43,538 bases of DNA. It comes from Clostridia bacterium (GTDB taxonomy: Bacteria; Bacillota; DULZ01). The DNA is taken from assembly GCA_012840125.1 (NCBI GenBank), contig DULZ01000096.1, positions 1-43,538 on the forward strand. Direction: 5' to 3'. Below the pieces are notes generated by a model, which did no database searches, was not told the origin of the DNA, and worked only from the letters and a program-made list of their open reading frames with translations. The translations under genes and the position numbers were made by a program. Of this stretch, positions 11,257 through 19,272 are shown one piece after another. Within the stretch, counting starts at the first letter, position 1. Each line of letters opens with the position of its first letter.

Positions 11257-11697
11257 ATGCGAGCCGTAGTACAAAGAGCAGCAAAGGGCAGGGTGACCAT
11301 TGCCGGTGAGGTGGTGGGAGAAATCGGTCGCGGATTGGTGGTCCTACTAGGCGTGGGCCATGCGGATACTAAAGATGACCTGGATTACCTGGCCTCCAAA
11401 ATAGTCAACTTGCGCATTTTTCCCGATGAAGAAGGAAAAATGAACCGGTCCATCAAAGATGTCGGCGGTCAGATGTTGATCGTCTCTCAATTCACCCTAT
11501 ACGGGGATTGCCGCAAGGGTCGCCGACCAAGTTTTATTGATGCGGCTGCATCTGAGAAGGCAAACAAATTGTATGAAGAATTTGTGGCTTTAATTCAAGC
11601 TGAAGGGATCCCGGTGGCCACCGGGCGTTTTCAGGAAGAAATGCTGGTGGAGATTCATAATGACGGGCCGGTGACCATTCTCTTAGACAGCAAGTGA
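11257..11697 (+). CDS. dtd: D-aminoacyl-tRNA deacylase Dtd
   Basis: Removes D-amino acids, and some glycine, mischarged on tRNA. About 146 residues, the typical length. It starts MRAVVQRA and carries the two active-site motifs, SQFTLYGD near 77-84 and GPVTILLDS near the C-terminus. ATG 11257 is chosen because AGAGGAG lies 8 bases upstream; the in-frame TTG at 11248 abuts that site. It lies 13 bases after relA, in the conserved relA-dtd order. Confidence 0.95.
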   Translation: MRAVVQRAAKGRVTIAGEVVGEIGRGLVVLLGVGHADTKDDLDYLASKIVNLRIFPDEEGKMNRSIKDVGGQMLIVSQFTLYGDCRKGRRPSFIDAAASEKANKLYEEFVALIQAEGIPVATGRFQEEMLVEIHNDGPVTILLDSK

Positions 11698-11718
11698 GAA
11701 TTCTAAAAAGGCGGGTGG

Positions 11719-12348
11719 ATGGAAATGATTTTAAAAAGGCTGGAAGTAGGCCCTTTGGGAACTAATTGTTATATTCTTGGTTGCGAACAGACTTTAAAAG
11801 GTGCGGTAATTGATCCCGGCGGGGATGCCGGGATGATTAAGCGGGAAATCGATGCCCTCAAGCTTGAGATAGAGTACATTATTAATACCCACGGGCATGG
11901 CGACCATATTCTTGGCAACGAGGAGCTTAAAGAACTGACCGGCGCCTCCCTATTAATCCATGAAGAGGATGCCGGTTATCTTGTGGATCCCCAGAAAAAC
12001 CTGACTGGGTTTTTCGGCAAGGCCATCAAGGGATTACAAGCGGACAGGTTGTTAAAAGAAGGGGATGCAATCAACATCGGTCAAGAGGTTACCCTGACTG
12101 TGATCCATACGCCGGGCCATACACCCGGGGGCATCTGCCTGGATACCGGTGAGCACTTGTTTACCGGTGATACTCTTTTTGCCGGTTCCATCGGTAGAAC
12201 TGACTTTCCGGGTGGATCGTACCAAACATTAATTAATTCAGTCCGCACGAAACTATTCACCTTGCCCGGGGACCGCCGCGTCTGGCCGGGGCACGGCCCG
12301 GGCAGTACCTTGGCATATGAAAAGCAGACTAATCCCTTCTTTAGATAA
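11719..12348 (+). CDS. Metallo-beta-lactamase-fold hydrolase (glyoxalase II-like, YqgX type)
   Basis: 209-residue cytoplasmic hydrolase with the metal motif THGHGDH (about residues 57-63), then HTPGHTPGG, FTGDTLFAGSIGRTDFPGG and the terminal PGHGPGSTLAYEKQTNPFF. The missing glyoxalase II C-terminal domain and this tail place it with the YqgX/YcbL-like group, whose substrate is usually given as a hydroxyacylglutathione-like thioester but is unproven in bacteria without glutathione. Either ATG 11719 or ATG 11725 could be the start. It belongs to the relA-dtd-hydrolase-hisS-aspS run. Confidence 0.88.
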   Translation: MEMILKRLEVGPLGTNCYILGCEQTLKGAVIDPGGDAGMIKREIDALKLEIEYIINTHGHGDHILGNEELKELTGASLLIHEEDAGYLVDPQKNLTGFFGKAIKGLQADRLLKEGDAINIGQEVTLTVIHTPGHTPGGICLDTGEHLFTGDTLFAGSIGRTDFPGGSYQTLINSVRTKLFTLPGDRRVWPGHGPGSTLAYEKQTNPFFR

Positions 12349-12387
12349 CCGGAAGGGTTTGGTAAGACCAGGCGAGGAGGATTAAAG

Positions 12388-13656
12388 ATGTTGACGACAC
12401 GGCCGAGAGGCACCAATGATATCCTGCCCGGAGACAGTGACAAGTGGCGACGGGTGGAGGGGATTATTCACCAGATTTGTGCCGAGTACGGTTATAAAGA
12501 AATCCGCACTCCTATTTTCGAGCATACGGAGCTTTTTCTCAGAGGAGTGGGAGAGACCACCGATATTGTAGAAAAGGAGATGTATACCTTTTACGACCGG
12601 AGTGACCGTTCTTTGACCCTGAGGCCGGAAGGGACCGCTCCCACCGTGCGGGCTTTCTTGGAGCATAACATGCACACGCAAACCCTACCAGTGAAGCTGT
12701 ATTATATCGGTCCCATGTTTCGCTACGGCCGGCCGCAAGCGGGGAGATTTCGCCAGTTCCACCAGTTTGGCGTAGAGGCTTTCGGCACCAATGACCCGGC
12801 CATCGATGCCGAAGTGATCTGCCTAGCCATGGAATTCTATGCTCGCTTGGGGCTAAAAAACCTGACCTTACAGCTTAACAGCGTGGGCTGCCCTAAGTGC
12901 CGGGCAGAGCACAGGAGCTTGCTGCACCGGTTTTTAGAGCCGAGAAAGCAGGAACTATGCAGCACTTGTCAAGGACGTTTTGAGCGCAATCCCTTGCGCA
13001 TTTTTGACTGTAAGAGTGACATCTGCCAGGAAATCATCGGTACGGGTCCTACCATTCTGGCTTCCTTGTGTGATGACTGCAAGGACCACTTTGCCCGGGT
13101 GCAAAAATACCTGCAGCTTGCCGGCGTCTCTTATGTTATCGCGCCCCACCTGGTAAGAGGGTTGGACTACTACACGAATACGGCTTTTGAGATCATTGTG
13201 GAAGGCATCGGCGCCCAGAGTGCTATCGGGGGTGGAGGGCGCTACAACGGCTTGGTGCAGGAAGTAGGCGGGCCGTCGCTGCCCGGCATCGGCTTTGGCT
13301 TAGGCCTGGAACGGATCCTTTTGGCCCTGCAGGAACAAGGCGTGAACTTGGAGGGAGATGTGTTTCCCGAGGTATTTGTCGCCGTTTCCGGTCCATCAAT
13401 GAAAGAGGAAGCCTTTAAGCTGGTGAATCAACTACGGCAGCATGGATTTAAAACAGATATGGATTACCTGGACAGGAGTATGAAAGCCCAGCTCAAGTAC
13501 GCAGGTAAACATCGGTACCGTTATGTGGTCATTCTGGGTGAGGAGGAATTCGCCCGGGAGCAGGCGGCAGTGAAGGACATGAGCGGCGGGGAACAACAAA
13601 ACATACGCATACCCGAACTAGTATCGTTCCTAGCAAAGGGATTAGGCAGAGATTAA
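12388..13656 (+). CDS. hisS: Histidyl-tRNA synthetase HisS
   Basis: Class II synthetase charging tRNA-His. 422 residues, starting RPRGTNDILPG. Motif 2 (LRPEGTAPTVRAF) lies near 77, the histidine-specific LVRGLDYYTNTAFE near 255 and motif 3 (GFGLGLERIL) near 300, with an anticodon-binding domain at the end. The insertion domain carries three Cys pairs (CPKC, CSTC, CDDC, about 168-231), suggesting a structural zinc site. Only 39 bases separate it from the preceding gene, so there is no T-box here. GCGAGGAGG precedes the ATG. Confidence 0.96.
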   Translation: MLTTRPRGTNDILPGDSDKWRRVEGIIHQICAEYGYKEIRTPIFEHTELFLRGVGETTDIVEKEMYTFYDRSDRSLTLRPEGTAPTVRAFLEHNMHTQTLPVKLYYIGPMFRYGRPQAGRFRQFHQFGVEAFGTNDPAIDAEVICLAMEFYARLGLKNLTLQLNSVGCPKCRAEHRSLLHRFLEPRKQELCSTCQGRFERNPLRIFDCKSDICQEIIGTGPTILASLCDDCKDHFARVQKYLQLAGVSYVIAPHLVRGLDYYTNTAFEIIVEGIGAQSAIGGGGRYNGLVQEVGGPSLPGIGFGLGLERILLALQEQGVNLEGDVFPEVFVAVSGPSMKEEAFKLVNQLRQHGFKTDMDYLDRSMKAQLKYAGKHRYRYVVILGEEEFAREQAAVKDMSGGEQQNIRIPELVSFLAKGLGRD

Positions 13657-13671
13657 GGAGGTTTTCACGCT

Positions 13672-15468
13672 ATGGTGGCATCAATCAGTGGATTTAAAAG
13701 AACCCATGGCTGCGGAGAACTGGGTCTCCAGCACGTGGGAGAAGAAGTAACCTTGATGGGATGGGTCAGCAAGAGAAGGGATCACGGGGGACTGATCTTC
13801 ATTGATTTGCGGGATCGTTCCGGAAAAGTGCAGGTGGTGTTCAGCCCCGAGATCAATCGGGAAGCATTTAAACTGGCGGAAACGGTCCGCGGGGAGTATG
13901 TGCTGGCCGTGACCGGACAAGTCGCCAGGCGGCCGGAAGGGACGGAAAACCCGACCCTGGCTACCGGTGACATCGAAGTGGAAGCCACAGCGGCAGAGAT
14001 TCTCAATCAGGCTAAGACCCCTCCCTTTTATATCGCCGAAAACATTGATGTGGACGAGAACGTGCGCCTGAAGTACCGTTATTTAGATTTGAGAAGACCG
14101 GACATGCAAGCTGCGATTATCTTGCGGCATCGCATCACGAAGACTATGCGTGACTTTCTTGATAAAAAGGGCTTTTTGGAAATAGAAACCCCCATGTTGA
14201 CGAAAAGCACGCCGGAAGGAGCCAGGGACTATTTAGTACCCAGCCGGGTGCATCCCGGTGAATTTTATGCTCTGCCCCAGTCGCCCCAGCTCTTCAAACA
14301 GCTGCTCATGGTGGCCGGCTACGAAAAGTACTACCAGTTTGCCCGTTGTTTTCGTGATGAAGACTTGCGGGCGGACCGGCAGCCCGAGTTTACTCAACTG
14401 GATATGGAAATGTCTTTTGTGACCCGCGAGGATGTCATGGATCTAATTGAGGAGATGTTTTGCGATCTATTTGCCCGGGTGCTCGGCATCGAACTGGCCA
14501 GGCCCTTCCCGCGCCTGACTTATCAGGAAGCGATGGATAAATACGGCTCCGACAAACCTGATCTCCGCTTCGGCTTGGAGCTGCAGGACATAACGGAGCT
14601 GGTGAAAGATTCGGGGTTCAAAGTTTTTGCCGGTGTCTGTGCCCAAGGTGGACAAGTTAAAGGGCTGCGGGTACCCGGATGTGCCGGCTATTCCAGGAAG
14701 GACTTGGATGACCTGACCAAATTCGCCGCCGGTTTCGGGGCAAAGGGATTGGCCTGGATAGCGTTAACCGCCGAGGGGCTCAAATCTCCCATCAGTAAGT
14801 TCTTTACTGAGGCAGAGTTGGAGAGCATTGTCAACAAAATGCAGGCAGAAACCGGCGATCTCCTCCTCTTCGTAGCGGACAGCCCGGCGGTGGTGGCGCA
14901 AAGTTTGGGCGCCCTCCGGGTGGAGTTCGGCAAGAGGTTGAATCTGATCAATTCCAAAGAGTATAAACTGGCCTGGGTAGTGGATTTTCCGTTATTGGAA
15001 TACGATGCGGAGGAAAAACGGTACGTGGCTATCCATCACCCCTTTACTTCCCCCCGGGAAGAAGACCTGCCCTTACTGTTGAGTGAACCTTTGCAGGTCC
15101 GGGCACAAGCTTATGATTTGATTCTTAACGGGGTCGAAGTGGGTGGAGGCAGCATCAGGATCCATAAAAGAGAGGTCCAGGAACAGCTTTTCTCCCTCTT
15201 GGGATTTAGCCAGGAAGAAGCCTGGGCAAAATTCGGTTTCCTGCTGGAGGCTTTTGAATACGGGACGCCGCCCCACGGAGGCATCGCTTTTGGCCTGGAC
15301 CGGCTGGTGATGCTGATGGCAGGTAAGGATACCATCAGAGACGTGATGGCCTTCCCCAAAACCCAAAGCGCCTCCGATTTGATGACGGGGGCCCCTTCAG
15401 GGGTAAGTGAACACCAGTTGAAAGAGTTGAGAATCAAAATCGAGCCCGTGGAAAAGCCATCTTTATAA
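13672..15468 (+). CDS. aspS: Aspartyl-tRNA synthetase AspS, probably non-discriminating
   Basis: 598-residue bacterial-type class II synthetase: N-terminal OB anticodon-binding domain, class II core, GAD insertion (about 290-420) and motif 3 ([12 protein letters not shown] near 537). [20 protein letters not shown] near 227 is motif 2. The anticodon domain reads [10 protein letters not shown] with His-38; in characterised bacterial AspRS a His here, rather than Leu, goes with relaxed specificity that also aspartylates tRNA-Asn. AAGGAGG precedes the ATG, 15 bases after hisS, so the two are cotranscribed. Confidence 0.95.
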   Translation: MVASISGFKRTHGCGELGLQHVGEEVTLMGWVSKRRDHGGLIFIDLRDRSGKVQVVFSPEINREAFKLAETVRGEYVLAVTGQVARRPEGTENPTLATGDIEVEATAAEILNQAKTPPFYIAENIDVDENVRLKYRYLDLRRPDMQAAIILRHRITKTMRDFLDKKGFLEIETPMLTKSTPEGARDYLVPSRVHPGEFYALPQSPQLFKQLLMVAGYEKYYQFARCFRDEDLRADRQPEFTQLDMEMSFVTREDVMDLIEEMFCDLFARVLGIELARPFPRLTYQEAMDKYGSDKPDLRFGLELQDITELVKDSGFKVFAGVCAQGGQVKGLRVPGCAGYSRKDLDDLTKFAAGFGAKGLAWIALTAEGLKSPISKFFTEAELESIVNKMQAETGDLLLFVADSPAVVAQSLGALRVEFGKRLNLINSKEYKLAWVVDFPLLEYDAEEKRYVAIHHPFTSPREEDLPLLLSEPLQVRAQAYDLILNGVEVGGGSIRIHKREVQEQLFSLLGFSQEEAWAKFGFLLEAFEYGTPPHGGIAFGLDRLVMLMAGKDTIRDVMAFPKTQSASDLMTGAPSGVSEHQLKELRIKIEPVEKPSL

Positions 15469-15522
15469 AAGACCCGGATTGAGTGAAAAGCCTGTCAAAT
15501 ATAGGTTAGACCGTGATGGCGC
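15469..15522. other. Short spacer between aspS and the 6S RNA promoter
   Basis: About 54 bases after the aspS stop. I see no clear terminator with a T tract here; the 6S RNA promoter follows directly. Confidence 0.4.
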
Positions 15523-15551
15523 TTGCAAATCATCGCAAAGTGTGCTACTAT
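15523..15551 (+). promoter_or_regulatory. Promoter of the 6S RNA gene
   Basis: TTGCAA (15523-15528), 17-base spacer, TACTAT (15546-15551), placing the start near 15558, just where the predicted closing stem of the RNA begins. Confidence 0.75.
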
Positions 15552-15557
15552 AGTCCT

Positions 15558-15780
15558 AGCAAAAACGGAGATTTACCCTGCGGTGTTTGTGATAGCCACT
15601 AGTTTTGAGCCAACACCTATTAAAAGGGAGCCTGGCCTCTGGATGTGGATTGTAGGCCTTCGTACTGTGCGCGAGCTCGTGAAGGAAACAAAGAAGCATT
15701 CAGGAGGGCACCCACCTGCGGAGAGCAGGTTCAAAACAGGGCGTCACGGCACGTGTGGGGTTTCATCTTTCGTTGCCACG
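15558..15780 (+). ncRNA. ssrS: 6S RNA
   Basis: 6S RNA binds sigma-A RNA polymerase holoenzyme as a promoter mimic and tunes transcription in stationary phase. The 5' arm holds CTGCGGTGTTTGTGA, followed about 15 bases later by GAGCCAACACCT, the same layout as the 5' part of known 6S RNAs, where GGTGTT pairs with AACACC. Terminal pairing joins AACGGAG (about 15564-15570) with CTTTCGTT (about 15768-15775). An adjacent promoter and terminator bracket it. Position also agrees: in Bacillus subtilis a 6S gene lies between aspS and the tcdA homologue yrvM. The 3' end is approximate. Confidence 0.85.
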
Positions 15781-15790
15781 AGCAAGCAAA

Positions 15791-15829
15791 GGCTTCATCA
15801 TCCATGGATGTTTGAAGCCTTTTGTTTTT
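15791..15829 (+). terminator. Intrinsic terminator of the 6S RNA gene
   Basis: GGCTTCA (15791-15797) pairs with TGAAGCC (15813-15819), and CATCCA pairs with TGGATG inside it, followed by TTTTGTTTTT. It ends just before the tcdA ribosome site. Confidence 0.88.
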
Positions 15830-15843
15830 GGGAGGTTGTTAAC

Positions 15844-16554
15844 TTGACAGACCAGTTTGAGCGCACCAGGTTATTAATTGGGGAGGATGGCCTTCAAGTT
15901 TTACGCCAAGCCTCGGTGATCGTTTTCGGTGTGGGCGGGGTAGGCTCTTTTGCGGTAGAGGCCCTGGCACGGGCCGGCATTGGGAAACTGACTTTGGTGG
16001 ACCATGATGTAGTGACTTGGAGCAATTTGAACCGGCAATTGCCGGCCCTCCATTCCACGGTGGGACAACCCAAAGTAGCCGTGCTCCGGCAACGCATCGC
16101 CGATATCAACCCCCAGTGCGAAGTCGTTACATGGCAAGAGTTTTACGAGGCCGGTAATAGAGAATTGTTTTTTCAGGCAAAATACGATTACGTGGTCGAT
16201 GCCATCGACAAGGTTAAGAGCAAGGTTGATTTGATCGAGCAGTGTGTCATCAGAAAGCTGCCCATTGTGTCCAGCATGGGGGCAGGCAACCGGTTGGACC
16301 CGGTAGGGTTCCGGGTGGCGGATATTGCCGACACCTTTAATTGTCCTTTGGCCAAGGTGGTGCGGAAAGAATTGCGCAACCGGGGTATTGGGGAAGGAGT
16401 AAAAGTGGTCTTTTCGCCCAAACCGTGCGCCAAGGTCATGAGGGAAAACAGTATGACAGAAAGAGTGCCCGGCAGCATCTCCTTTGTGCCTCCGGTGGTG
16501 GGTATGATCCTGGCCAGCGTCGTGGTCAATGATCTTTTGGCAAAAAACCGATAA
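15844..16554 (+). CDS. tcdA: tRNA threonylcarbamoyladenosine dehydratase TcdA (CsdL)
   Basis: E1-like enzyme that uses ATP to cyclise t6A-37 of tRNA to ct6A. About 236 residues from TTG 15844, with GGAGG (15831-15835) 8 bases upstream. The Rossmann nucleotide motif GVGGVGSFAVEALARAGIG, LVDHDVV, and SNLNRQLPALHSTVGQPK (about 33-82) are typical of the ThiF/TcdA family. The frame stays open upstream through the 6S RNA gene, but that extension is not coding. Follows the 6S gene as in Bacillus. Confidence 0.9.
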   Translation: MTDQFERTRLLIGEDGLQVLRQASVIVFGVGGVGSFAVEALARAGIGKLTLVDHDVVTWSNLNRQLPALHSTVGQPKVAVLRQRIADINPQCEVVTWQEFYEAGNRELFFQAKYDYVVDAIDKVKSKVDLIEQCVIRKLPIVSSMGAGNRLDPVGFRVADIADTFNCPLAKVVRKELRNRGIGEGVKVVFSPKPCAKVMRENSMTERVPGSISFVPPVVGMILASVVVNDLLAKNR

Positions 16555-16571
16555 AATTTTGCAGGGAAAAA

Positions 16572-16600
16572 TTGCATTCTTCGCCGTCCTGTATTATAAT
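16572..16600 (+). promoter_or_regulatory. Promoter of csoR-trxA
   Basis: TTGCAT (16572-16577), 17-base spacer, TATAAT (16595-16600). The -10 abuts the CsoR-like operator. Confidence 0.82.
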
Positions 16601-16614
16601 ACCCACATGGGGTA
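16600..16614. promoter_or_regulatory. CsoR-type operator
   Basis: TACCC-ACAT-GGGGTA, a dyad with GC tracts flanked by TA steps, as in characterised CsoR copper operators. It covers the end of the -10 and the predicted start (about 16607), where a bound repressor would block initiation. Confidence 0.7.
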
Positions 16615-16631
16615 GCTGGAGGGGGTTAACT

Positions 16632-16910
16632 ATGACTGCCGCTTATTGCCGAGAAGAAAAAAAGAGTCTCCTGACCAGGTTAAAAAAAATCGAAGGGCAA
16701 GTGCAGGGTCTCCAGCGCATGTTAGAAGAAGATAAAGACTGCGTGGACGTATTAATCCAGATCGCCGCCGTACGAGCCGCCCTGGATAAAGTGGGTATTA
16801 TTCTATTTGAAAATCATACCCGGAAATGCCTTGTCAAGGCTTTGGAAGAGGGACGGCAAGAGGAAATGGTGGATGAGTTAATCGAGGTCCTACGCAAGTT
16901 TATGAAATAG
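16632..16910 (+). CDS. csoR: CsoR-family (DUF156) metal-sensing repressor
   Basis: All-helical repressor, about 92 residues. The Cu(I) ligand pattern of CsoR is present as Cys-37 (DKDC), His-62 and Cys-66 (NHTRKC), which favours copper over the persulfide sensor CstR or the formaldehyde sensor FrmR. ATG 16632 follows GGAGGGGG. An operator of CsoR type overlaps its promoter, so it is probably autoregulated. The next gene, 21 bases on, is thioredoxin rather than copper ATPase or chaperone genes. The effector is inferred, not shown. Confidence 0.88.
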   Translation: MTAAYCREEKKSLLTRLKKIEGQVQGLQRMLEEDKDCVDVLIQIAAVRAALDKVGIILFENHTRKCLVKALEEGRQEEMVDELIEVLRKFMK

Positions 16911-16931
16911 TAAAAGAAAGGGGAAATGAAA

Positions 16932-17255
16932 ATGTCCAATGTAGTTGTGGTCACCAATGACAATTTCCAAAAGGAAGTCCTGGAAAGCGAACTCCCGGTA
17001 TTAGTGGACTTTTGGGCTGCATGGTGTGGTCCTTGCAAGATGATTGCCCCGGTGATTGAGGAAGTTGCTGATGAACTGAAAGGTGAAGTCAAGGTATGCA
17101 AGCTGAACGTGGATGAAAACGGTGAAACAGCGGCCAAGTACGGCATTATGAGCATTCCTACTTTACTGCTGTTCAAGAACGGAGTGCTGGCGGGGCAGCA
17201 AATCGGATTTCAACCAAAAGATGCTTTAATCAAGTTTATCCGAAATCATATTTAA
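16932..17255 (+). CDS. trxA: Thioredoxin TrxA
   Basis: 107-residue cytoplasmic dithiol reductase with the full fold: FWAAWCGPCKM (Cys-32 and Cys-35), LNVDEN, the cis-Pro loop MSIPTLLLFKNG and a C-terminal helix. I choose ATG 16932, giving MSNVVVVT, because the GGGG ribosome site is 8 bases upstream; ATG 16926 would be only 2 bases away from it. Cotranscribed with csoR and closed by a terminator, so it is likely under the same metal- or thiol-responsive control. Confidence 0.95.
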   Translation: MSNVVVVTNDNFQKEVLESELPVLVDFWAAWCGPCKMIAPVIEEVADELKGEVKVCKLNVDENGETAAKYGIMSIPTLLLFKNGVLAGQQIGFQPKDALIKFIRNHI

Positions 17256-17280
17256 GTAGTGGCTGGGCGAGTACTGGTAC

Positions 17281-17315
17281 AACGGTTAGTTAATCGACGC
17301 TAACCGTTTTTGTTT
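17281..17315 (+). terminator. Intrinsic terminator after trxA
   Basis: AACGGTTAG (17281-17289) pairs with CTAACCGTT (17300-17308), followed by TTTGTTTT. Confidence 0.85.
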
Positions 17316-17334
17316 TATATGGGAGGAGGATTTC

Positions 17335-18678
17335 ATGAACCTTTTCGATTACAGCAGGGAGCAGCATTTGAAAAAGAACGCTCCCCTGGCGATGAGGATG
17401 AGTCCCCGTAACCTGGATGAATACGTAGGGCAAGAGCATTTAGTAGGACCGGGAAAGCTCCTCCGCCGGGCCATCCAGGCCGACCGGCTGTCCTCCATGA
17501 TCTTTTACGGCCCGCCGGGAACGGGCAAAACCGCCCTGGCCAGGGTTATCGCCGCCACCACCGCCTCTGCTTTTGTACAGCTGAATGCGGTATCCACCGG
17601 GAAAGGCGACCTGCAAAAGGTGATCGATGAAGCGGGGGAGCGGCTGGGCATGTGGCAGCAAAAAACCATTCTTTTCATCGATGAGATTCATCGTTTTAAT
17701 AAAGCTCAGCAGGATGCCTTGTTGCCGGCGGTGGAAAGCGGCCAGGTGATCTTGATTGGAGCCACTACGGAGAATCCCTACTTCGAGGTTAACGGGGCTT
17801 TGCTCTCCCGGTCTCAAATCTTTGTTTTGAAACCTCTGGAACCGCACCATTTAAAAGAAATACTGATGAGAGCCCTGGCCGATGAAGAAAGGGGCCTGGG
17901 TTCCTTTCGAGTTTCCATTACTGAGGAAGCTTTGAGCCATATCATTCGCCGGGCGGAAGGTGATGCCAGGCGAGCCCTTAACGCCTTGGAGTTGGCGGTG
18001 TTAACCACAAGCCCTAACGACGACGGCGTGATTCACATTACTTTGGAAGTGGCCGAGGAATCGATCCAGCAAAAAGCCGTGCGGTATGACAAAACCGGGG
18101 ACCAGCACTATGATGTGATTTCCGCTTTCATCAAGAGCCTAAGAGGTTCTGATCCCGACGGGGCCCTCCACTGGCTGGCCAGGATGCTGGAAGCCGGAGA
18201 AGATCCGAGGTTTATCGCCCGCCGGATGGTGATCCTGGCAGCCGAGGACATCGGGCTGGCAGATCCGCAGGCTCTGGTGGTGGCGACTGCCGCCGCCCAG
18301 GCTTTTGAGTTTGTCGGGATGCCGGAAGGGAGACTGCCCCTGGCAGAAGCAGCTATTTACCTAGCCTGTGCTCCGAAAAGCAATGCCGTCATCAAGGCTA
18401 TTGACCAGGCCATCAGTGACGTGCGAAATAAACCCCTGGGGCCGGTACCGGCCCACTTGCGGGACAGCCACTATCAAGGAGCCGCCCAACTGGGACACGG
18501 CAAAGGTTATCTCTACCCGCATCATTTTCCGGGCAACTATGTCCAACAGCAGTATTTGCCGGATAACCTAAAAGGGGTAGCTTATTACCAGCCCAACGAG
18601 AACGGGTATGAAAAAGTAATCCGGCAGCGATTAAAAGAACGGCTGGCTTCTCATCATAGTAAAAATAAATCTGAGTAA
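17335..18678 (+). CDS. rarA: Replication-associated recombination protein RarA (MgsA)
   Basis: AAA+ ATPase that acts at stalled replication forks. 447 residues: N-terminal AAA+ module with Walker A GPPGTGKTALAR (about 58-69), Walker B LFIDEIHRF (about 112-120) and sensor 1 GATTENPYF, then the MgsA tetramerisation region with RGSDPDGALHWLARML and YPHHFPGNYVQQQYLP near the end. ATG 17335 follows GGGAGGAGG. Its stop codon lies inside the first palindrome of the iscR control region. Confidence 0.94.
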   Translation: MNLFDYSREQHLKKNAPLAMRMSPRNLDEYVGQEHLVGPGKLLRRAIQADRLSSMIFYGPPGTGKTALARVIAATTASAFVQLNAVSTGKGDLQKVIDEAGERLGMWQQKTILFIDEIHRFNKAQQDALLPAVESGQVILIGATTENPYFEVNGALLSRSQIFVLKPLEPHHLKEILMRALADEERGLGSFRVSITEEALSHIIRRAEGDARRALNALELAVLTTSPNDDGVIHITLEVAEESIQQKAVRYDKTGDQHYDVISAFIKSLRGSDPDGALHWLARMLEAGEDPRFIARRMVILAAEDIGLADPQALVVATAAAQAFEFVGMPEGRLPLAEAAIYLACAPKSNAVIKAIDQAISDVRNKPLGPVPAHLRDSHYQGAAQLGHGKGYLYPHHFPGNYVQQQYLPDNLKGVAYYQPNENGYEKVIRQRLKERLASHHSKNKSE

Positions 18679-18687
18679 ATTACTCGG
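18671..18687. promoter_or_regulatory. Upstream IscR-like operator
   Basis: CTGAGTAAATTACTCGG, a near-perfect palindrome (GAGTAA-A-TTACTC) centred about 52 bases before the predicted iscR start. It matches the downstream copy at 14 of 17 positions. Confidence 0.65.
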
Positions 18688-18694
18688 TTTAATC

Positions 18695-18724
18695 TTGACA
18701 GGAATACTCGCATATGGTTACAAT
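18695..18724 (+). promoter_or_regulatory. Promoter of the iscR operon
   Basis: TTGACA (18695-18700), 18-base spacer, TACAAT (18719-18724), lying between the two operator-like palindromes. Confidence 0.75.
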
Positions 18725-18728
18725 AATA

Positions 18729-18745
18729 CCGAGTAAATCACTAGG
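18729..18745. promoter_or_regulatory. Downstream IscR-like operator
   Basis: CCGAGTAAATCACTAGG, centred just past the predicted transcription start (about 18731), where binding would block initiation. An imperfect palindrome, and a direct copy of the site at 18671-18687. Confidence 0.65.
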
Positions 18746-18769
18746 AATTTCATAAGGGGGTGGATTGGG

Positions 18770-19222
18770 GTGAAGCTGTCTACCCGAGGGGAGTACGGTT
18801 TGAGAGCGATGTTTGACTTGGCCCTGCGGCAAGGGCAAGGACCGGTTCCCTTAAAAGATATTGCGGAGCGACAAGATATTTCAGGTCATTACCTGGAACA
18901 ATTAATTGCCAGCTTGCGCAAAGCCGGCCTGGTCAAGAGTATCCGCGGCGCCCAAGGGGGATACCTGCTGGGACGACCGCCCAACGAAATAACCGTCGGT
19001 GACATTGTACGCGTGTTAGAAGGACCGATCGGACCCACCGAGTGTGTCAGTGAAGAAGATGCGGTGTTGTGTAAGAAATCGGAAACATGTATTGCGCGCC
19101 GGGTGTGGGAACGTGTACGAGACAGCATCGTTGAGGTAATGGATTCCATCACCTTAGAAGATATGTGCATGGAAGCGAAAAAGCTGGCAGAAGAATGTAA
19201 CGGGGACATGTATTATATCTAA
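18770..19222 (+). CDS. iscR: Rrf2-family Fe-S regulator IscR
   Basis: 150-residue winged-helix repressor starting MKLSTRGEYGLRAMFDLA, the Rrf2 signature. The recognition helix region is ISGHYLEQLIASLRKAGLVKSIRGAQGGYLL. Cys-92, Cys-101 and Cys-107 form the cluster-binding triad seen in IscR, so it probably senses Fe-S supply. It starts with GTG after a GGGGGTGG ribosome site. Leading position before iscS-iscU-mnmA and the paired palindromes at its promoter indicate an autoregulated operon. Confidence 0.93.
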   Translation: MKLSTRGEYGLRAMFDLALRQGQGPVPLKDIAERQDISGHYLEQLIASLRKAGLVKSIRGAQGGYLLGRPPNEITVGDIVRVLEGPIGPTECVSEEDAVLCKKSETCIARRVWERVRDSIVEVMDSITLEDMCMEAKKLAEECNGDMYYI

Positions 19223-19272
19223 CAAGTGTCACATGATAAATTCAAGCTATTTGACTGTGATGAGGTGAAAAC

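Noticed and set aside
15523-15843. N-terminal extension of tcdA to a 343-residue protein
   Set aside because: The frame is open but covers the 6S RNA promoter, RNA and terminator; TTG 15844 has a proper ribosome site and gives the normal TcdA length.
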